From assembly GCF_014698305.1 (NCBI RefSeq), contig NZ_JACJST010000002.1, forward strand, positions 248,001-312,000: a stretch of 64,000 nt of DNA, given 5' to 3'. Position numbers and translations under genes: made by a program. The notes under the pieces are model-generated. The model did no database searches. It was not told the origin of the DNA and worked only from the letters and a program-made list of their open reading frames with translations. Origin of the DNA: Anabaena lutea FACHB-196 (GTDB taxonomy: Bacteria; Cyanobacteriota; Cyanobacteriia; Cyanobacteriales; Nostocaceae). Numbering within the stretch: position 1 is the stretch's first letter; each line of letters begins with the position of its first letter. Of the stretch, positions 51,710-61,959 are shown piece by piece.

Positions 51710-51739
51710 TTGACATAAATTCTCAATCAAGGCTACACT
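51710..51739 (+). promoter_or_regulatory. sigma-70-type promoter for a small RNA
   Basis: TTGACA (51710-51715) and TACACT (51734-51739) with 18-base spacing: a consensus -35 and a fair -10. Transcription should start near 51746. Confidence 0.65.
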
Positions 51740-51745
51740 ATTAGA

Positions 51746-51817
51746 AAGTGTTCTCCTCTCTTTAAAGGATCGGCAGACGGGATAGCCAGCAGCAGCAGGT
51801 TTGTCCCTCTTTTTTTT
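51746..51817 (+). ncRNA. candidate small RNA with intrinsic terminator
   Basis: A predicted 70-75-base transcript from the promoter at 51710, ending with a hairpin (GGGATAG at 51779-51785 with TTGTCCC at 51801-51807, extended by CC/GG around a CAGCAGCA loop) followed by TC and eight T (51810-51817). No ORF lies inside. This unit stands alone, 220 bases before crtH. It does not contain the Yfr1 core I remember. Family unknown. Confidence 0.6.
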
Positions 51818-51958
51818 GATTATTTTTAGGCAGGAAAATTTTTATTGCGTATTATCTAATAAAATGTAAGTAATGTTAAATACATTTAAATTACCTTCGT
51901 ATAAAGTGCCTAAGTCCCGTTAAGTTGCTTATTTCCGCGTAGCGGTATCATGAATTAC

Positions 51959-52034
51959 GAATTACGTCGGCGCTAGCCTGCCCTAGGCACTATTATGAAT
52001 TACGTTGGCGGTAGCCTGCCGTAGGCACTATTAC
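51959..52034. repeat. two tandem 38-base repeats abutting crtH
   Basis: Units 51959-51996 and 51997-52034 (GAATTACGTYGGCGSTAGCC then TGCCSTAGGCACTATTAY) differ at five positions. The following GAATTATGAATTACGAA contains the crtH start codon, so repeat-derived DNA gives the first codons. Confidence 0.85.
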
Positions 52035-52039
52035 GAATT

Positions 52040-53539
52040 ATGAATTACGAAGTATTTGATGTTATTGTCATTGGCGCTGGTATTGGGGGTTTAGTAACAG
52101 CCACCCAATTAGCAGCCAAAGGAGCAAAAGTCTTAGTCCTAGAGAGTTATCTTATCCCTGGGGGTAGCGCTGGCTATTTTCAACGTCAAGGATATACATT
52201 TGATGTTGGCGCATCTATGATTTTTGGTTTGGGAGATAAAGGCACAACAAACCTACTTACCCGCGCCTTAGAAGCTGTAAATGTCAGTATAGAATCAATT
52301 GCAGATCCTGTACAAATTCACTATCATCTGCCTAACGGTTTAGACTTGAAAGTTGACCAAGTTTATGACCAGTTTTTGCAAAATCTTATCGCTTATTTCC
52401 CTCATGAAGAAAAAGGAATTCGTAGTTTCTATAACGAATGTCAAAAAGTCTTTAATTACCTGAATAGCTTTGAATTGCTTTCCCTAGAAGAACCAGGGTA
52501 TCTCATGCGGGTATTTTTCCAACAACCTTTAGCCTGTCTGGGGTTAGCTAAGTATTTACCCCTAAATGTGGGAGATATTGCCAAACGCTACATTAAAGAT
52601 CCGCTGTTATTGAAATTTATTGATATCGAGTGTTATTGCTGGTCAGTAGTTCCAGCCAGGATGACACCGATGATTAATGCGGGAATGGTTTTTTCTGATA
52701 GACACTATGGCGGAGTAAACTATCCTCAAGGCGGAGTAGGAAAAATTGCTCAAAAATTGGTTGAAGGTTTAGAAAAATATGAAGGTAAAATTCAATACCA
52801 AGCCAAAGTGACAAAAATCCTGACTGAACAGGGAAAAGCTGTAGGTGTCCAATTAGCTAATGGTAAAGTTTATCATGGCAAATATATTGTATCTAATACT
52901 ACGCGCTGGGATACCTTTGAAAAACTAATGCCCGCAGATAAAATGCCAAATAATGAGAAGAATTGGCAACAAAAATATCAAAAATCTCCCAGTTTTTTAA
53001 GTTTGCATATAGGGGTAAAAGCGTCAGTTTTACCTGCCCGAACCGAGTGTCATCATATTTTGCTAGAAGATTGGGAGAAAATGGAGTTAGCAGGAGGGAC
53101 AATTTTCGTTTCTATTCCCACCTTGCTTGATCCAGATTTAGCCCCAACAGGATACCACATTATCCATGCTTTTACACCAGATTGGATTGCTCATTGGCAA
53201 GGACTTACACCAACTGAGTATGAAGAAAACAAAGAACAAGCAGCAGGAGCAATTATTGAACAACTAGAAAAGATTTTTCCCGGTTTAGATGCTGGATTAG
53301 ATTATTTGGAAGTAGGGACACCGCTGACTCATCGTCGCTTTTTAGGTCGCACAGATGGTACTTATGGCCCTATACCCAAACGTAAATTGTGGGGGTTGTT
53401 GGGAATGCCTTTTAATCGTACTGCTATTCCTGGGCTGTATTGTGTGGGGGATAGCACGTTTCCTGGACAGGGTTTAAATGCGGTGGCGTTTTCTGGGTTT
53501 GCTTGCGCTCATCGCATCGCTGTTGATTTGGGACTATAA
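52040..53539 (+). CDS. crtH: carotenoid isomerase CrtH (CRTISO)
   Basis: A 499-residue flavoenzyme of the phytoene-desaturase-like family that isomerises poly-cis-lycopene to all-trans lycopene. The dinucleotide-binding motif is VIVIGAGIGGLVTATQLAAKG (9-29) with LVLES following; typical internal motifs are PGGSAGYFQRQGYTFDVGASMIFG, YPQGGVGKIAQKL and CVGDSTFPGQGLNAVAFSG at the C-terminus. The initial MNYE is coded by the repeat tract, with no Shine-Dalgarno sequence. The enzyme itself is complete. Confidence 0.93.
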   Translation: MNYEVFDVIVIGAGIGGLVTATQLAAKGAKVLVLESYLIPGGSAGYFQRQGYTFDVGASMIFGLGDKGTTNLLTRALEAVNVSIESIADPVQIHYHLPNGLDLKVDQVYDQFLQNLIAYFPHEEKGIRSFYNECQKVFNYLNSFELLSLEEPGYLMRVFFQQPLACLGLAKYLPLNVGDIAKRYIKDPLLLKFIDIECYCWSVVPARMTPMINAGMVFSDRHYGGVNYPQGGVGKIAQKLVEGLEKYEGKIQYQAKVTKILTEQGKAVGVQLANGKVYHGKYIVSNTTRWDTFEKLMPADKMPNNEKNWQQKYQKSPSFLSLHIGVKASVLPARTECHHILLEDWEKMELAGGTIFVSIPTLLDPDLAPTGYHIIHAFTPDWIAHWQGLTPTEYEENKEQAAGAIIEQLEKIFPGLDAGLDYLEVGTPLTHRRFLGRTDGTYGPIPKRKLWGLLGMPFNRTAIPGLYCVGDSTFPGQGLNAVAFSGFACAHRIAVDLGL

Positions 53540-53817
53540 TCAAAATATAGCAAATATTTGATTTTTGAAATATACCCTGCTTTTATCACTTTCCGAGTTT
53601 TCCTATTAATAAAAAGTTTTCAAAAGACGCAATATCAATTAATTGAGGTTTTTGTAGTTGGAATTTATTTATTTGGTCATCTTGAGGAATTTCTATTAAG
53701 AAATAACTGAGCTAACGCCTGCCTGACAACAGTTACAGTATTTTGAAATTGTAGGACTTTTCGGAGATTGATATAACAGGAATACGTAGGGTGGACATTG
53801 CCAGCCCTACTCTATTA

Positions 53818-53855
53818 CGAATTACGAATTACGAATTACGAATTACGAATTATTT
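53818..53855. repeat. STRR heptamer array (ATTACGA) running into purT
   Basis: Five tandem ATTACGA copies. On the minus strand they supply the last codons of purT (Arg-Asn-Ser and the TAA stop). The preceding 296-base gap to crtH has otherwise only a GTAGGGTGGACATTGCCAGC-type repeat near 53786-53810. Confidence 0.85.
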
Positions 53856-55014
53856 TAACTTTACTAGCTGCCTTTGTCGCCTTTTCCCTCGCTTCTTTTT
53901 CATCAACACCTTTTGCTAAAGCCACTCCCATACGTCGATAAGGATGAGCAGTCGGTTTACCAAATAACTTAATATCTACATCTTTTTCTGCTAAAGCATC
54001 AGCCACACCAGTAAAAGCAATAGAATCAGATTTTTCAGAAGCTAAAATTACTGCACTTGCAGAAAAACCTAACTGTTCAATGTGAGGAATTGGTAAACCT
54101 AAAATAGCCCGCAAATGTAATTCAAATTCATTCAAATTTTGGGAAATTAATGTCACCATACCTGTATCATGAGGTCTGGGAGAAAGTTCAGAAAAAATTA
54201 CTTCATCTTTAGTGATAAAAAATTCAACTCCAAAAATCCCCGCACCTCCCAAAGCATCAGTAACTTTTTTAGCGATTTCTTGAGATGCTAATATTTTATC
54301 TTCAGAAATATTTGCTGGTTGCCAAGATTCTTGATAATCGCCTCTTTCTTGGCGGTGTCCAATGGGAAAGCAAAAAATTGTCGGTGCTTCCCATTGTTTA
54401 ATTGTTAGTAAAGTAATCTCAATTTCAAAGTTGATAAATTCTTCGACAATCACCTTTTGGCTGTCACCACGAGAATTAGAAATAGCATAATTCCAAGCTT
54501 TCTCAACTTCCGTTTTATCCTGTACTACAGATTGACCTTTTCCAGATGATGACATTACAGGTTTAACAACATTGGGAAAGCCAATTTGTTCAGAAATAGC
54601 AACTAATTCTTCTAAAGTTACTGCATAACCATATTTAGCTGTTCTAATTCCTAGTTCTTGATGTGCCAATTCCCTAATTCTATCACGATTCATTGTGTAA
54701 TTAGTTGCCGCTGCTGTAGGAATAACTGTAATTCCTCTTTGCTCAAATTCCTGTAGTTTTTCAGTCCTAATTGCTTCGATTTCTGGAATAATAAAATCTG
54801 GCTGATGTTTACTGACAACAGCTTCTAAATCATCCGCATTGAGCATAGAAATAACTTCAGCACAGTCTGCAACTTGCATAGCGGGAGCATTTGCATAACG
54901 GTCAACTGCAATTACATAATTACCCAAGCGTTGAGCAGCAATTACAAATTCTTTGCCTAGTTCTCCTGAACCTAGCAGCATCAATTTTTGGGGAAGCTTT
55001 AGTGAAGGTGTCAT
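53836..55014 (-). CDS. purT: formate-dependent phosphoribosylglycinamide formyltransferase PurT
   Basis: A 392-residue ATP-grasp enzyme of purine synthesis that adds formate to GAR. The start MTPSLKLPQKLMLLGSGELG at 55014 gives the exact length of E. coli PurT; the frame is open to 55056. Motifs: LLGSGELGKEFVIAAQRLG, IPEIEAI, NVVKPVMSSSGKGQSVV (ATP-binding), GIFGVEFFITKDEVIFSELSPRPHDTGMVTL (metal-binding). The extreme C-terminus is derived from a heptamer repeat array, replacing the natural end. Function should be intact. Confidence 0.95.
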   Translation of the reverse strand: MTPSLKLPQKLMLLGSGELGKEFVIAAQRLGNYVIAVDRYANAPAMQVADCAEVISMLNADDLEAVVSKHQPDFIIPEIEAIRTEKLQEFEQRGITVIPTAAATNYTMNRDRIRELAHQELGIRTAKYGYAVTLEELVAISEQIGFPNVVKPVMSSSGKGQSVVQDKTEVEKAWNYAISNSRGDSQKVIVEEFINFEIEITLLTIKQWEAPTIFCFPIGHRQERGDYQESWQPANISEDKILASQEIAKKVTDALGGAGIFGVEFFITKDEVIFSELSPRPHDTGMVTLISQNLNEFELHLRAILGLPIPHIEQLGFSASAVILASEKSDSIAFTGVADALAEKDVDIKLFGKPTAHPYRRMGVALAKGVDEKEAREKATKAASKVKIIRNS

Positions 55015-55091
55015 GAATTTCTCTGTGTAATTTCCATCTATAATCTTAATTATCATTATTTGACATAATAAGTATTTTCGGTCACAAATTT

Positions 55092-55123
55092 TAACCGCCG
55101 AGACAGGTGTCTAGCGGCGGTTA
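55092..55123 (-). terminator. long hairpin between the ABC exporter and purT
   Basis: TAACCGCCGAGACA pairs with TGTCT-AG-CGGCGGTTA, a 14-bp stem with a 2-base bulge and a 2-base loop. It lies after the stop of the ABC permease gene only for transcription in that direction's downstream; it most likely ends that transcript. Confidence 0.65.
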
Positions 55124-55173
55124 TCAAGTGTTTAATTAATTAACTAGTCTTGATTTTTGTCTTTCGACTTACT

Positions 55174-57000
55174 TTAACGTCCTGCTAATAATGCTTTTGT
55201 CGCTGACTCACCTAAAACTCTAACTTTTCTTGTTAATTGGAAGTTTAACAACGCTAGAACCGTAAAATCAGCTAGTAATGCCATGAAAATTGTTACTGTC
55301 CCAGAGTATTGTATAGCTGACCAAGGAAAAGTAGAAAACAGCCACAGAGTAGGACTTTCGGAGGCGTAGATACCAAAAACTTGGAAAATTATAGGTGGTA
55401 AAAACATCACCACAGCTACAGTACCAATTGCCCAAATGTGACGCTTGGGATTTTTCATCAACAACATTAACTGAGCAATGGTAGCGCAAATCATCATTAA
55501 ACTAATAGACAAAGCGACAGCTAATAATGCTTTGATTTTTCCAAAGTCACTATTGTTAAAATCTTCTTCTGGTATTAGTGAAATCCAAACTATTAAAGGT
55601 ATAGCAGCAATTGCTAAATTAATTGCTATTGCCATTATTGCAGGGCTTTTTTCTCCAGAAAACAAATCTTGCCATAAAGATTCGTTTTTATGATTTTGGT
55701 GTCTATATCTTGCCCAATCTTGTACAGTTTGGCGATGAGGTGAGAGAATGGCGGTTAAGACGAAAACTAAAGCTAGGTTGAGAACTGCTACTAAACCAAT
55801 AAAATCTGCATCTCGGTTACTTGTAATGTCTTGCATGGATAATCCTACAAACATTAACTGAGAAAAAGCAATAAAGAAATAACTTTGTCCCTTGCTTAAG
55901 ATAGTAGTATTTGGGTTTTTAAAGCAACGTTTCATTGCTTGCCAAATACCGTAAGTGCAAATTCCGTAATTGAGTAAATGAATGCCAACTAAGCTAACTA
56001 CACTCTGACCTATTGGAAAATAGAAAAATTGTAAGTTATCTAGCGATGAACCTTTATAGACACGGAATAAATTGGGGAACAAATAACTGGTCATATCCCA
56101 AGGGCTGAAAAATCTCAACCAAGCCAGAGGATTATTTATTTCGTTGCTATGAGATGATGCTATCCCCATTGTCATGAATAAGAACAGGAGAACTGCACCG
56201 CTACCTAACCAAGGTTGAAAGCTGCTAAACCAGCGACTAACTAAACCAAATAGGAGTGCAGCACTGTAAAAGAAAATGCCACTCCCAGCAAGAATAGCGT
56301 AGTAACTGAGAATATAACTTGAGGCAATATTAGCCGAATGTCCAGCCCAGAAATGGAGAGGAATTGCTGTCAGAATGAATAGATAAATTAAACTCGGCAC
56401 GCCTAGCATTTTTCCAGTTAAAATACTGGTTTCTGACTGCGGGCTGAGGCGAATAAAGTTCAGTGTACCACGCTGTTCTTCTTTGGCTAAATCGCTGATT
56501 AGTAAATAGGTTCCAGCAACTAATAGGGTAAAAACAAAAATCACACTAAATGCTAGAAAGTAGTATTCCCAGTGATCTCTCCACCACAACTGCCAGTTAA
56601 TTTGATCAGGAGGACAAATATTCTGAGACAAATAACTCCGCAAGTTATTTATCTCAGTATTAACTTGCTCAATCTGTGTTTCTAAGTTGGGAATTATGGT
56701 ATTGTCTGATAGTTTAATTTGTCGATAGTTATCTATTTTTTGTTGAAGTAAGTTTTGTTGCTGATAAAGTTGTTGTTCTTGGTTTTGATATCCTTGTCTC
56801 AACGTACAGTAACTTGCCATGAGAGAGTATTTATCATCGGGAAATTCTCGTAATTGAAATAAAAAAACTACTAATTGCAATAGTAAGGAAGATGCCACAG
56901 CAATTACCACATTAAAAGGCTTGAGTCGTCCTTTAAGTTCTCGGAATAGTTGCGGATTCCATTCACCAACTCTGTCTATGAAATTTAGTAACATAATCAA
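55174..57000 (-). CDS. ABC-2 type transporter permease, large
   Basis: A 608-residue membrane protein with about twelve helices. The first helix (33-50) is followed by a long soluble coiled-coil-like segment (60-140, QQLYQQQNLLQQKIDNYRQ) and the motif DLAKEEQRGTLNFIRLSPQS, typical of ABC-2 permeases. Its ATPase partner starts 37 bases upstream on the same strand. The pair is an exporter of unknown substrate. Start could be the ATG at 57000 or the one at 56994. Intact reading frame. Confidence 0.88.
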   Translation of the reverse strand: MIMLLNFIDRVGEWNPQLFRELKGRLKPFNVVIAVASSLLLQLVVFLFQLREFPDDKYSLMASYCTLRQGYQNQEQQLYQQQNLLQQKIDNYRQIKLSDNTIIPNLETQIEQVNTEINNLRSYLSQNICPPDQINWQLWWRDHWEYYFLAFSVIFVFTLLVAGTYLLISDLAKEEQRGTLNFIRLSPQSETSILTGKMLGVPSLIYLFILTAIPLHFWAGHSANIASSYILSYYAILAGSGIFFYSAALLFGLVSRWFSSFQPWLGSGAVLLFLFMTMGIASSHSNEINNPLAWLRFFSPWDMTSYLFPNLFRVYKGSSLDNLQFFYFPIGQSVVSLVGIHLLNYGICTYGIWQAMKRCFKNPNTTILSKGQSYFFIAFSQLMFVGLSMQDITSNRDADFIGLVAVLNLALVFVLTAILSPHRQTVQDWARYRHQNHKNESLWQDLFSGEKSPAIMAIAINLAIAAIPLIVWISLIPEEDFNNSDFGKIKALLAVALSISLMMICATIAQLMLLMKNPKRHIWAIGTVAVVMFLPPIIFQVFGIYASESPTLWLFSTFPWSAIQYSGTVTIFMALLADFTVLALLNFQLTRKVRVLGESATKALLAGR

Positions 57001-57037
57001 AATCCCTAAGCATTGTGATTTTTGAATTTTGAATTGT

Positions 57038-57988
57038 CTATGATGCTTGTTTATGACCTAGTTTAAGGAAAATAGTTTCTAGGTCTTCTTGGGTGCAGTG
57101 AAAATCAGTTAAGGGAATGCCTGTACTCACAAGCGATCGCAATAAATCAGCGCAATCTTCCTCTTTACCAGTAAAATTCACTCGCACACTATTTGTGCTA
57201 GGTATCACTTCCCACTCTTCCACCAAAGGATGATTTTTGAGTTCACGCACCAATATATCTATGTTGCCCAAAGTTGATACTAAAATCTGCTGTCGAGCCA
57301 GACGTTGATAAAGTTGTTGCAGTGAGGCACTTTCTACGAGGAAACCTAATTCCATAATCCCCACAGAAGTACACAATTCAGCCAAGTCGCTGAGAACATG
57401 GGAAGAAATTAAGATTGTCATTCCCGCTTCTCGCAAAGCTTTAATAATTTCCCGAAACTGCATTCTCGCAATGGGATCAAGTCCAGAAACAGGCTCATCT
57501 AGCAGCAATAAAATCGGTTCGTGAATAATAGTGCGGGCTAAACTTAAGCGCTGCTTCATCCCCCGTGAGAGAGTAGAAATCAGGCTGTTACGTTTATTAC
57601 CGAGTTGGATAAGTTCTAAAACTTCGTGTAAGCGTTGTGTGCGTCGTGGTTCCCGCAAACGATACAAACGAGCAAAATAATCTAGGTAGTCCCAGACTGT
57701 TAAATCATCATAGAGTGGATAATCATCGGGTAAGTAACCCAGGTGACGCTTGAGGGTGGGATTACTGTGGTCTCGCAGTAAGCGATTGCCATTAATATAA
57801 ATCTCACCTGTAGTTGGTTCCTCCGCAGCAGCTAACATCCGCATCAGAGTTGTTTTCCCCGCGCCATTGGGGCCAATTAATCCGTAAACTTCTCCCATCT
57901 GGATTTCTAAGTCAACGTCGTTCACAGCAATGTGCCGTTCAAATTGCTTAGTTAGTCCACGGGTGCTAATTGCTAATTCTTTTGCCAT
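57038..57988 (-). CDS. ABC transporter ATP-binding protein
   Basis: A 316-residue ABC ATPase. Walker A is GPNGAGKTTLMR, the signature is LSRGMKQRLSLA, Walker B is ILLLLDEPVSGLDP, followed by the H-loop in ILISSHVLSDLAEL. The C-terminal extension (230-310) is the small domain common in ABC-2 exporter ATPases of the CcmA type. First gene of a two-gene operon with the 608-residue permease. Substrate unknown. Confidence 0.95.
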   Translation of the reverse strand: MAKELAISTRGLTKQFERHIAVNDVDLEIQMGEVYGLIGPNGAGKTTLMRMLAAAEEPTTGEIYINGNRLLRDHSNPTLKRHLGYLPDDYPLYDDLTVWDYLDYFARLYRLREPRRTQRLHEVLELIQLGNKRNSLISTLSRGMKQRLSLARTIIHEPILLLLDEPVSGLDPIARMQFREIIKALREAGMTILISSHVLSDLAELCTSVGIMELGFLVESASLQQLYQRLARQQILVSTLGNIDILVRELKNHPLVEEWEVIPSTNSVRVNFTGKEEDCADLLRSLVSTGIPLTDFHCTQEDLETIFLKLGHKQAS

Positions 57989-58099
57989 AGCTGCTGAAGT
58001 GCGGCTTGTGATTATCAGTTAAGCTAACCTTTTTCTACAACATTTGTCACTCTTGTTTCGGAAATGGAAACAGGTCTTATCTTGGTATTGAAAAAAATA

Positions 58100-58127
58100 C
58101 CACCCCTTCATGTTGTTGAAGAGGTGG
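58100..58127 (-). terminator. intrinsic terminator of the RTX-like gene
   Basis: CCACC-C-CTTC / GAAG-A-GGTGG hairpin with an 8-base loop. On the minus strand it is followed by TATTTTTTT, so it fits as the terminator of the gene ending at 58174. Confidence 0.85.
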
Positions 58128-58173
58128 ATTCTCATTGCATTAATTGATCTTGCTTTGCGTCAGTCGCATCAAA

Positions 58174-59403
58174 TTAGGCAATTACGCTGAAATTTGCATC
58201 GGTTAGAGATAGTCCTGTAGATAACTTGGCGAATTTTGTCTGAGCGCCGCCACCCATTCCATCAGCATCAAAGAATAGTTCGCCAGTAGCGCTGTTATAG
58301 ATAAATCGCTGATCGCCGGTTGTTGCAATTGAACCTATGGTAAATTGACCAGGAGCGAATGAACCTGCGGTTAAACCACCGCCGAAACCAGCAGCGGATA
58401 CTTGAATCAAGTCGTTACAAAAGCAGAAGTCAGTAATGGTATCAACGCCTTCACCGAGATTATTGAAGCCAAAAATATCAGAGCCAACACCACCAGTCAA
58501 GCGATCGTTGCCAGCGCCACCATAGAGGGTGTCGTTGCCCTCGTTACCTTCAAGAGTGTCATTACCAGCCCCACCAGAGAGAATATTATCGGCACTATTG
58601 CCTTTGATGATATTGTTCAAGCTATTGCCAGTACCATTAATGCTATCTGTGGCAGTGAGGACAAGGTATTCAAAATTATCAGCTAAAGTCCAACTCACAG
58701 AAGACCTGACTGTATCAATACCGCCAGCATCTCCACCAGAGCCATTATCTTCACTGACAACATCTCCAAGGCTATCAACGATGTAAGTATCGTCACCTGC
58801 TCCACCATAAAGGGTGTCGTTACCTGTGCCACCATTTAAGACATCGCGTCCATCACCACCGTAGATTGTGTCGTTGCCTGCGCCACCTTCAAGAGTGTCA
58901 TTCCCAGCCCCACCATCAAGTGTATTATCGGCACTATTGCCTTTGATAATATTGTTCAAGCTATTGCCAGTACCATCAATGGCATCTGTGCCGAGGAGGA
59001 CAAGGTTTTCAAAATAATTACCCAAAGTCCAACTTACAGAAGACCTGACTGTATCAAAACCGCCTGCATCTCCACCAGAGGAATTTTCCTCACTGACAAA
59101 ATCTCCAAGGCTATCAACGAAGTAAACATCGTTGCCTGCTTCACCATAGAGCCTATCGTTGCCTGTGCCACCTTTGAGGGTATCGTTGCCCTCACCAGCA
59201 TAGATTGTGTCGTGGCCACCATCACCATTTATTATGTCATCTTGATTACCACCGAATAGCACGTCGTTGCCAGCGCCACCTTTTATGGTGTCAGTACCCT
59301 CACGACCATCTAGGTTGTCGTCTCCCTCTCCACCGAGGAATTGATCGTCATCATTTGTTCCAACCAAAATATCTTGATTGTTAGTGCCAACGTAACGTGC
59401 CAT
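58174..59403 (-). CDS. RTX-like calcium-binding repeat protein
   Basis: A 409-residue secreted-type protein with several blocks of the nonapeptide GGxGxDxLx ([37 protein letters not shown]) that wind into a calcium-binding beta-roll. Two long segments are near copies: [20 protein letters not shown] to [10 protein letters not shown], and [20 protein letters not shown] to [10 protein letters not shown] (about 100-160 and 210-270). The C-terminal 90 residues contain [16 protein letters not shown] and [21 protein letters not shown], usual in cyanobacterial hemolysin-type proteins and the likely type I secretion signal region. No T1SS genes adjacent. Function unknown. Confidence 0.9.
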   Translation of the reverse strand: MARYVGTNNQDILVGTNDDDQFLGGEGDDNLDGREGTDTIKGGAGNDVLFGGNQDDIINGDGGHDTIYAGEGNDTLKGGTGNDRLYGEAGNDVYFVDSLGDFVSEENSSGGDAGGFDTVRSSVSWTLGNYFENLVLLGTDAIDGTGNSLNNIIKGNSADNTLDGGAGNDTLEGGAGNDTIYGGDGRDVLNGGTGNDTLYGGAGDDTYIVDSLGDVVSEDNGSGGDAGGIDTVRSSVSWTLADNFEYLVLTATDSINGTGNSLNNIIKGNSADNILSGGAGNDTLEGNEGNDTLYGGAGNDRLTGGVGSDIFGFNNLGEGVDTITDFCFCNDLIQVSAAGFGGGLTAGSFAPGQFTIGSIATTGDQRFIYNSATGELFFDADGMGGGAQTKFAKLSTGLSLTDANFSVIA

Positions 59404-60419
59404 AATTTTCTCCGAATTTTAATGAAGCTGTTCGGAAACTAGGTCTTGCTAATTGAAAACGCGAAAAAATACCCAAAAGCCATTTCTGATAGACGAAGGC
59501 TGTATCCAGTTTGTCAATTACTCATGTTAATGAAAAATGTTATAGCCGCCTGGTAGAAAAATACGAATTGACGTGGATTTGTTTGTAGCTTAATAGTAAG
59601 GATTCAGAATTTGGAATTAACAATGCTTGTAGCTATTGGAGTGATGAAAGATAAAAATGTCTACGATTGAGATTGTAATTCTGACAAGCATTCTGAATTC
59701 TAACTCTTGACTCCTTACGCTTAATATGGTGCGAACCATTTTTCCCTGAAAATATATTGAAAGTTCGCTTTATGCCTGGTCTTTCTGAAAGCTTAAAGCA
59801 GAATTTTCATTCACAAAAGCAGTAGTATTTTTACCCATTGCTGATGAAATAAATCTTGTGCTTTTGGTGTATTTTATCTTGCTATTCAGCAATACCAAGT
59901 TTATTTGTTAAATACATCGTAATTGATTTTTTATAATTGTCTAGATTGAATATTCATGTTTTACATACTCTTCATATTAGATAATATATACTTTATTTAA
60001 TATTTATTTTTGAAATTAATAGAGATAAAAACAATAAATTTTTATGTATAAATCCAAACAACATGAATATTGATGGACATGATTTTGAAAACTAGTTATG
60101 GTAAAAAATAATTTATTTAAAGTTTTTTATGTATAAAATATTATCAAATAAGTTGCTTGAAAAAATACTTCAAATCCATAGAATATACTTCCTAACTTAG
60201 AGTTATTTTCCCTATATATCTCAAATCAAAGCCTCAATTGTGCCATTACAAAAATATTTATGGCATTAATTCAGTACTTCTATTCCCAATATTCTGATTT
60301 GAGTTTAAGTCAATTTAATTACATCATTGATCTGTTCTCCCAAATTTAAAACTCCATAGGTACATTTTGCTCGGTATGATAATAAATCTGCCTAAACTTT
60401 TACATCATCACAACTAGTT
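59404..60419. other. AT-rich intergenic region, about 1 kb
   Basis: Between the start of the RTX-like gene and leuB, which diverge. Extremely AT-rich from 59900 to 60200. It must hold both promoters, but no motif stands out. No ORF or RNA gene recognised. Confidence 0.5.
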
Positions 60420-61508
60420 ATGACTCAAAACTATCGCATTACCCTACTTCCCGGCGATGGCATTGGCCCCGAAATTATGAATGTAGCGGTGGACGTGCTA
60501 AAACTTGTAGGAAAACGCTTTGATATTCAGTTTGAATTCCAAACAGCCCTGATTGGTGGTGCAGCAATTGATGCCACAGGTGAACCCCTACCCTCAGCTA
60601 CCTTGGATATGTGTCGCAATAGCGATGCAGTATTACTCGCTGCTATTGGTGGTTACAAATGGGATTCGCTGCCTTCACATCAGCGTCCTGAAGCGGGTTT
60701 ATTAGGACTTCGTGCGGGTTTGGAACTGTTTGCCAATTTACGTCCAGCGAAAATTTTGCCCCAGTTAATTGACGCTTCTACTTTAAAACGAGAAGTTGTG
60801 GAAGGTGTAGATATTATGGTGGTGCGAGAACTCACAGGCGGGATTTATTTCGGTAAACCAAAAGGCATTTTTGCTACTGAAACTGGAGAAAGACGTGGTG
60901 TAAATACAATGGTTTACACAGAATCGGAAATTGACCGCATTGGGCGAGTAGCTTTTGAAACAGCACGAAAAAGGGGCGGAAAACTCTGTTCTGTGGATAA
61001 GGCTAATGTGTTAGAAGTATCTCAACTGTGGCGAGAAGAAATGAATAAGCTGGCTTCAGAATATCCAGATATTGAACTATCTCATTTATATGTAGATAAT
61101 GCAGCTATGCAGTTAGTCCGCGCTCCTAAACAATTCGATACTATTGTTACAGGTAATTTGTTTGGTGATATTCTATCTGATGCGGCTGCTATGCTGACTG
61201 GTAGTATTGGGATGTTACCTTCTGCGAGTTTGGGAGCTTCTGGCCCTGGTGTATATGAACCTGTTCACGGTTCCGCCCCAGATATTGCAGGACTTGATAA
61301 AGCCAATCCTTTGGCACAGATTTTGAGTGCAGCGATGATGTTACGCTATGGTTTAAACCAGCCAGAAGCGGCAGACTTGATTGAAAATGGAGTGTTACAA
61401 GTTTTACAACAAGGCGATCGCACTGGGGATATCATGTCTGTAGGGATGAATCTGTTGGGTTGTCGCGCTATGGGCGATGCGCTGATTCAAATCCTGGAAG
61501 CAAAATAA
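60420..61508 (+). CDS. leuB: 3-isopropylmalate dehydrogenase
   Basis: A 362-residue NAD-dependent decarboxylating dehydrogenase of leucine biosynthesis. Signatures: [58 protein letters not shown], the metal-binding [25 protein letters not shown] and [18 protein letters not shown]. All are in order and complete. The ATG at 60420 follows CTAGTT without a strong Shine-Dalgarno sequence. It is followed 91 bases later by a small conserved gene. Confidence 0.96.
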   Translation: MTQNYRITLLPGDGIGPEIMNVAVDVLKLVGKRFDIQFEFQTALIGGAAIDATGEPLPSATLDMCRNSDAVLLAAIGGYKWDSLPSHQRPEAGLLGLRAGLELFANLRPAKILPQLIDASTLKREVVEGVDIMVVRELTGGIYFGKPKGIFATETGERRGVNTMVYTESEIDRIGRVAFETARKRGGKLCSVDKANVLEVSQLWREEMNKLASEYPDIELSHLYVDNAAMQLVRAPKQFDTIVTGNLFGDILSDAAAMLTGSIGMLPSASLGASGPGVYEPVHGSAPDIAGLDKANPLAQILSAAMMLRYGLNQPEAADLIENGVLQVLQQGDRTGDIMSVGMNLLGCRAMGDALIQILEAK

Positions 61509-61599
61509 TTTCCTGATTATCGCTTGAGGATTTTAACATTTTTTGCTAAAAGTTTCGGATAAACTAGAAGCAAATCTATAAATCACATAAACACCAATA

Positions 61600-61860
61600 G
61601 TGTACGCTGCACAACAAGGACAGGCGAATTTTTCCGCACCCAAAAACCATCCGCCTTTGGTTGATCCCACCGTCATCAAAGCGGCTGGTCAAATTTACTA
61701 TACATACTGTGAGGTACATCCCGAAATCGTTGGACAACCTTCAGGAGTAGCAATTAGTCGCGTAACTTATCGGGGTAAGGTGATTTTCACTCAACACCCC
61801 ATCTTGTTACCGCAAGAGTGTTTTGTGCCGCTAAATCAAATTGAATCCTATATGTATTAG
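61600..61860 (+). CDS. small conserved cyanobacterial protein
   Basis: An 86-residue soluble protein read from a GTG start. It contains HPPLVDPTVIKAAGQIYYTYCEVHPEIVGQPSGVAIS and RGKVIFTQHPILLPQECFVPLNQIE. I recall such proteins near leuB in filamentous cyanobacteria but no function. No ATG exists near the N-terminus in this frame. Composition and the lack of repeats suggest a real gene. Confidence 0.65.
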   Translation: MYAAQQGQANFSAPKNHPPLVDPTVIKAAGQIYYTYCEVHPEIVGQPSGVAISRVTYRGKVIFTQHPILLPQECFVPLNQIESYMY

Positions 61861-61959
61861 TGACAGGGAACAGGGGAGAAATGAATTCAAAATTCAAGAA
61901 TTTGTGCCTATTGCCTATTGGTTATTGCCTATTTCCACTGTTAACTGGTAACTGACTAT

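Noticed and set aside
58174-59403. Regular DNA repeats that could suggest a CRISPR array
   Set aside because: They are the codons of RTX nonapeptides in one long reading frame; there are no constant repeats with unique spacers.
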